Made by a program: the position numbers and the translations under genes | Assembly: GCA_001600055.1 (NCBI GenBank) | Contig: BCIV01000016.1 | Location: 268,477-332,476, forward strand | From: Filobasidium wieringae | Lineage: Eukaryota; Basidiomycota; Tremellomycetes; Filobasidiales; Filobasidiaceae | Length of the DNA stretch: 64,000 bases | Reading direction: 5' to 3' | The notes under the pieces: generated by a model | Databases searched by the model: none | Seen by the model: only the letters and a program-made list of their open reading frames with translations | What the model was told of the DNA's origin: nothing | Shown here: positions 59,245 to 64,000 of the stretch, piece after piece | Layout: every line of letters starts with the position of its first letter | How positions within the stretch are numbered: position 1 is the stretch's first letter

Positions 59245-59420
59245 TGCATGGTTGTAATCGTCTCTCTCTCTTGGGAATACAATACAAAACAGGGATATAT
59301 CACGTTACAAGCCAATACCCTTTCAGTCAATTTCATCTCACACACACCCTCGCATTGCAAATCCACAATACCTTGCCAATATCGAGTAAGTCAATAACTA
59401 TTGATTGCAACGGACTTGAT

Positions 59421-60412
59421 TTAGCTGACGGCATACGTCCAATCAGTCGCTAAGATACTTGCTGTACAGACAATCACAGACAAAGCAATCAGACGCGTAT
59501 TTTTCCACCACATTTGTCTTCGTACACCTAGAATCGGCAGAGGGCGAACATCACTCAGCGGTCGCGAGAAATGGTTGTCAGGCGGTCGTGATGACTGACC
59601 GCGAGCACCGCGTCTGAAAGCGTGGGCTTGATGGGCCATCGAGTCGGTCCGGTCTACCAAGACATCCAGTCGCTCTCCTCGACTTAAGATGGTATCAATA
59701 TTCTGTACCATAACATCCTTACTGTTCGAGAAATCTGGCATTATGAAGCATGGCCTGTAGTGCAATTCTTGTGTCAGACCTACACGTTGTTCATGTCTGT
59801 CCTAGCTTGTCTAAGCGGATCTTGCGATGTTTCCGAGCCGAACGTCTGCATTAGTTTGTATAGCTCCGGCTCAAAAACCTCTTGTAAGCAGTGATGATGA
59901 GAGTCCTCTACTGATAGCCTGAAGTCTTCGGATCGAAACTGTTCCAAATGTTTGTGCATGCAAGACGGCCATGAGAAAGGTGATGAAGCGGCATTTCTAC
60001 AAGCCGTACCTTGTCTTCAACCGCTTGAAGAAAGGCAAAGGGGACCCTCCGTCCGATCGCATCTTCAGCTATCACAAGATAGGTAACCCCGCCTTTGCAT
60101 TGGTAATGTATGAGCTTGTCTTTCCAAACATCTGAAGTGAAATCGACAGAGTATTGCTATGAACGATTCCGGTACTTGGTTCTTACAGCGCTGAGCTATC
60201 GAGCTGACATACAAGTAAGCCTGTTGTCCCTCTCGTTGGGTATTTTGCTAAGTATAGTGACTTGTGCAGCTTTGAATAAACCTTTTGAGTATTGGTACAT
60301 ATCTGGATACTAATGTGCTTGAGTACTAACATGTCCTAAACAGTTCTTCGGTAGCGTTGTGTTCGGCCAAAACTATAGTCCCGATTGCAACCAGAGCTGA
60401 AAGAAGACTCAT
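59421..60412 (-). CDS. VAMP7-type longin R-SNARE
   Basis: Vesicle SNARE with an N-terminal longin domain, for late endosome/vacuole or exocytic fusion. Six exons. Exon 1 from ATG 60412 reads MSLLSALVAIGTIVLAEHN and uses a GTTAGT donor after EELFRT. Then SAQVTILSKIPNERDNRLT, YVWKDKLIHYQCKGGVTYL, AEDAIGRRVPFAFLQAVED and the FRSEDFRLSVED segment complete the longin domain. The SNARE motif is VKDVMVQNIDTILSRGERLDVLVDRTD with the zero-layer Arg in SRGERL, then RRQMWWKNTRLIALSVIVC as membrane anchor. Stop TAA 59423-59421. It converges with ERG8. Likely the counterpart of animal VAMP7; yeast Nyv1 has a degenerate form of this layout. Confidence 0.85.
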
Positions 60413-60655
60413 GATGGCGTTTCAGTTACCAGGTTTATTAAGGCTCGTCGCAGAAATCGAAGGATTGAGCGGTGAGCTGATAAGCAGCGGTGAATAGAAG
60501 TGACATCCATCATTTACAGCGGAAGCGGATTCTTGTCGAGATAAGGGCCGCCGATCCCTTGCATCCTTGACGAATTCAATTATATATGTACAGGTATATA
60601 GCTATATAGATGGCCATGTCACTCTTGCCTTTCTGTCATTCTTAGATTGGCGTAA

Positions 60656-61330
60656 TCATAATCGATATCCACTGCCATTGAGCTCAGCATGTATGCCACT
60701 CCAAATACCTCTGGCAGGCTCTCCTCCTGGTCCAACCTCTACTTGTAGGTTCTTTAGGTGCTTGAGTTTCGCACCTGAGGCCGAAAGGATCAAGTCCATC
60801 TGAGAAGTTGCAAACGCTATCTCGTGAGCGAGAGATCGTTCGGAGGGCATGCGATACTGACTTTAGTAGCAACCTGTCTTGAGTCAAGACTGTTAACGCA
60901 CACAACCTTATCGCGACCGTTCACTGAGATTGACAGAGAGCGAAGAAAGCGAGATGAGCAATTATCGCAAGAGACTCTACGAGTCACGCATACCATAATA
61001 TCCCTTCAACAAAGCGGCTTTCCCTTGTTTGAGTTGTCTGACAACAAATTCGACATCAGGGTTCTCTTTTGCAAATTTAGGAAGATCCTTCCGGATGAAG
61101 TCTCTTTGCGTCGCAGAACCATTAGCGGGGTCGACCTATTAGGATACCGCTCGACTTTGAACATACCGAAGACCTCGTTGAGCTATACTGTCCGTGTGGT
61201 AGTCTAGCGTCACCTTGCGAACAGGCGTCAAGAAATGACCATAACCGGGAATAGAATCAGTTTTGCCTAATTGAAAATCTGCGCGTTGCAAAATCGAAGA
61301 GCTAAAGTATCGTTTCAAGGCAGTCGTCAT
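60656..61330 (-). CDS. Mitochondrial ribosomal protein mL43
   Basis: Large mitoribosomal subunit protein with the L51/S25/CI-B8 thioredoxin-like domain. ATG 61330 gives MTTALKRYFSSSILQRADF, a mitochondrial targeting sequence. Exon 1 continues PVRKVTLDYHTDSIAQRGLR. Exon 2, from a CAAAG acceptor near 61107, reads DFIRKDLPKFAKENPDVEFVV and KAALLKGYY. Exon 3 has VNGRDKVVCVNSLDSRQV, matching the family YVNGR.KVI motif. Exon 4 (MDLILSASGAKLKHLKN ...) ends LNGSGYRL with TGA 60658-60656. About 145 residues. An in-frame Met lies further upstream but would only lengthen the leader. Confidence 0.85.
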
Positions 61331-61479
61331 AGTCGTTTGAGAGATCTTGCTAATGGGTCGAGGGGGTTGTAAATTCGGAAGTTTGCGGGTCCTGGAATTG
61401 TGAGTTATATGCGATAGAACTGTTGCGGATATCACCCAAATTGTCCATAGACTTGTCGTACGTACTAGCGGGTCGCTGG

Positions 61480-62560
61480 GGTGTCATATGATACGACTGA
61501 CTTCGACTCCTTCTTCGACGATATATTTCTAGAGCTTGCTAATAACCTTAAGAGAGCGATGGAAGATGCCTCTGACTTCAAACTCGTTCCGATCGTCGGG
61601 AACGTGATGGACCATCTCCCTATAACGACGGTATCCTCATATCCTCGCTTCTGCCATCGACAAGAACAACTTAGAGTGGCCAGTGCTCACAGAACCTGGA
61701 AAACTACAGCTTCAGCGTTGAACAATGCACAACTGACGCTGAAAACAGTGAAAAGGCAGAGATTGACTCTACGCCAGAACCGCATAACGATGTCGAGGCA
61801 GATGAAGTCAGTTACACAGCACATGTCTGCGTTGCCAGCCAGCTAATCTGTGTGCTTGTCTCCATGTGCAAGGCCGTTAGCTTCGCAAATTACTGCCATT
61901 GATCCGTCAATCTCGCTAGAGTCTCAACAGGAACAGTCGATAGATATCGGTGAGTGCTTATATAGGGCATATCCGTCGTTATACACAGTTTGCTAAAGCT
62001 TTACGCTAGGGGTCAATCGGTCCTATGAGCACGAGCTATTCCTCAACAAGTTGACATGCGAAATTCGTGAGGTACAAGGGTCAGTCGAGATTGTTGTCTT
62101 AAAACGGGGTCAAAGCGAGATCATTATGGCGAGATAGCTCATATCTGTAACGTTACAGACGAGAAGCCCTTCTTCGACAGCTGAAACTCGAAGTTGCGCA
62201 TACGACATCGCTGAACAGTGATTCAAGGTATCAAGCAGTCGGGGTAGATGTTGCGTTTGCTGATTTATTCAAGGTCGGTCTTCATTGGCCCAGATCCCCC
62301 TGACGCGATTATTAATATTTATCGTTGCAAATTGCCAGGTGATGAAACGTGCAGAGCCGCTCATGCAAAGGGGCCAGTCGCAAGTTTCAAATTGACATTG
62401 CTGCTCTCAGCAATCGAATTTGTAAGTTGCGAAAGGCTCCCTGAATGCCGAGCGCATTTGCATTGGATCGGCCTGCATGGCCACCTGGATTTCGACCTAT
62501 ACGATAAATCAATATGCCGACATCGCAACGAGCCGTAAATCCTCCTAACGTGTCCAGAGA
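61480..62560 (+). CDS. Uncertain multi-exon gene, probably coiled coil
   Basis: Several exon-like stretches with good splice signals: DFDSFFDDIFLELANNLKRA to VGNVMDHLPITT (61490-61630); an acidic stretch reading CTTDAENSEKAEIDSTPEP in another frame (about 61720-61810); SQITAIDPSISLESQQEQ (61885-61945); YEHELFLNKLTCEIREVQG (62020-62080); and EALLRQLKLEVAHTTSL to GVDVAFADLFK (62160-62270). A last part beyond 62340 is open in two frames. The helical, Glu/Leu/Lys-rich segments suggest a coiled-coil protein such as a kinetochore or tethering subunit. I could not join all exons in consistent phase and could not find a sure start, so the limits are approximate and the gene may be decayed. Confidence 0.35.
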
Positions 62561-62599
62561 GGTTTGTTTGCTAAATTGCTGCAGACACCAAATTTGAGC

Positions 62600-63690
62600 C
62601 TGGCTATTGCACTGAGCAAGCCATGCTGGTCTAGACTATTGGTGCGACACATGTATAGGCTGATTGAACCGACGTTCCGGTCAAGCCGAGGACTGTCGCG
62701 TGCGAATGACAAATGTGATTCTAAGGGCAAGTGATTGCCTCGGCGTTCTCAGCATCAAGTCTGAATGTAGATTGTTGTAAGGGTGTGTTCGATAATACCG
62801 TTCACGTAAAAATTGTGCGCATGCGCGAGTGGAGGTTTCAGTCAGGTTTAGGAAGGTGCTTGACGGGTGAAAATTGTATAAATTACGCGCAATCTATGAG
62901 ATCTTGACATCGACCTAAATTGCTTGCTAGATTTTGTTTTTTGGATGGTTCAGGTCATAACATCAAGTCAACCTAGGGATCCACCTACAAATCATATCAA
63001 TATTGTTTTGAGATGTCTAGAGTATCAGACTTCCTCAACAATAAAGCTGATAGGTCAATTCCTAGTTGATCTGAACCTTCAGATTGAGACCCCTAAGGAC
63101 CCCCACTCTAGAGAATTATCTCAAACTATAAACCAATGTTTCCTTAATCACTGTTCCCCTTTTACTAATTCGTTAACAGTCCCTACTTGAGTCCTACCAG
63201 CTCAGACTGTTGCAATAGAGTATTACAGAAGCTATTTGCTCCAACTAAAAGAATAATTGGAACATCACTTGACTACCCAATATTACCTCCTTTAATTGAA
63301 CTGGATTGATTGATAAGCTGTTCTCAGAACCAAAGCTACAACTGGCCGGATCGAGTCAAACCAACCGACTTGAAAAACCAAGCGTGTTGGACTGGAACTT
63401 ATCAGGAACAAACCTAACGGACCTAAGTCTTTGACTTGATAGAGTTCACCCACCCCAGACCCAACAAATGAAGAGGATTGTGGAGTGACCAGGTGTTCAG
63501 AAGGATACCCAGTTGCTCTCACAGCTATCATCTGTCCAGGTTCTTGCAGTTGTCTTGTTTTTCCCTGAATCCCACTGATATTTCAACAAGTTGATGAAGT
63601 TGGTTGTGAAGTTGAAGTAAGCAACAAAGGTAGCTAGGCCTTGTTGTTGTAATTTGGTGATAAGTATGATAGAGCATCACTACTACAAGG
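62600..63690. other. AT-richer tail region without confident genes
   Basis: From about 62.6 kb the sequence becomes more AT-rich and loses the coding and intron pattern of the rest. An 80-codon minus-strand open frame (63531-63292, containing MIAVRATGYPSEHLVTP) has a fairly normal amino acid mix but no splice context and no recognised family. The region could be a decayed mobile element or the start of a gene-poor repeat zone; nothing in it proves either. Confidence 0.35.
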
Positions 63691-63697
63691 TAACATA

Positions 63698-63735
63698 CCT
63701 GTTGTGATTCAGTGATAAGTATGAATCACAACAGG
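63698..63735. repeat. Perfect 13-bp inverted repeat (hairpin)
   Basis: CCTGTTGTGATTC (63698-63710) and its exact complement GAATCACAACAGG (63723-63735) flank a 12-nt loop. The loop contains AGTGATAAGTAT; a near copy, GGTGATAAGTATGAT, occurs about 55 bp earlier, so the hairpin lies in a locally repeated stretch. Confidence 0.75.
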
Positions 63736-64000
63736 GAAACTAAAGTAAAGTAGTATGGAAGGTGAAGATGACTTGTACGGGAGAGTGTCAGAGAGAGGGA
63801 GGACGCGCGCAAGAGGAAGGGTATCACATGACACTAGGCTGAGGTTGCATAGCGCAATAGCGCATATCCAACAACATTGACTTGGGTGCGTGGGAACATA
63901 TGGATCACACCACGCACAGGTTCTTGACCTAGTTTGCAGACCGCAGACCTGTCACTGTGGGAGGTGGCCGTGTCCTCTGGTCCACTCATGTTGGCAAGGT

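Noticed and set aside
1..64000. CRISPR arrays, operons, prophage or plasmid features
   Set aside because: None seen; spliceosomal introns, an intron-containing tRNA and eukaryotic gene families show this is a eukaryotic nuclear chromosome.

Overview
This window is nuclear DNA of a basidiomycete fungus, most likely a Tremellomycete (Cryptococcus/Kwoniella relatives). The genes are densely packed on both strands, and nearly every one is cut by several introns of about 40-75 nt with GT-AG or GC-AG ends. The contents are ordinary nuclear housekeeping genes: a tRNA with an intron next to its anticodon, a cytosolic ribosomal protein gene, nucleus-encoded mitochondrial ribosomal proteins and sterol genes. 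No mating-type locus and no classic secondary-metabolite cluster was seen. All gene models were spliced by hand. Summed exon lengths were checked for frame in CMR1 (591 aa), the zinc-cluster/aminotransferase gene (1553 aa), the CSL gene (1383 aa) and the bZIP gene (548 aa). Other models are phase-checked mainly at junctions.

Layout. 0-8.4 kb: 3' end of an unrecognised acidic protein, the WD40 damage-binding protein CMR1, and pyruvate carboxylase. 9.1-13 kb: a DMT-family transporter and an unrecognised disordered protein. 13.8 kb: an intron-containing tRNA-Asn. 14-18 kb: a possible small coiled-coil gene and an MFS transporter. 18.8-23.4 kb: a long unrecognised disordered protein with a conserved-looking N-terminus, and mitoribosomal mL58. 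23.9-29.3 kb: the most unusual gene, a Zn2Cys6 DNA-binding protein whose C-terminal 400 residues have an aspartate-aminotransferase fold with every catalytic residue replaced. 29.5-37 kb: PEX11, a CTK1/CDK12-type kinase, the small complex I subunit NDUFB3/B12, and a bZIP protein with AT-hooks. 37-44 kb: a SIRT4-like sirtuin, RPS23, actin-capping CAP2 and squalene synthase ERG9. 44-49 kb: a small membrane protein, HSP12 facing a second small hydrophilic protein across a promoter with CRE sites, and the exonuclease REX4. 49-61.4 kb: a large CSL (CBF1/Su(H)/LAG-1) factor, an EMP70/TM9 protein, phosphomevalonate kinase ERG8, a VAMP7-type R-SNARE and mitoribosomal mL43. 61.4-64 kb: one uncertain gene, then a more AT-rich tail with no confident gene and a hairpin, possibly the edge of a repeat region.

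Functional links are loose, as expected for eukaryotic gene order. ERG8 and ERG9 both serve sterol synthesis but lie 13 kb apart. Several transcription and chromatin factors (CTK1, CSL, bZIP/AT-hook, Zn2Cys6-aminotransferase) occur together. Two themes cut across genes: GC-AG introns in at least four genes, and exons of 4-14 nt in the zinc-cluster gene and ERG9.
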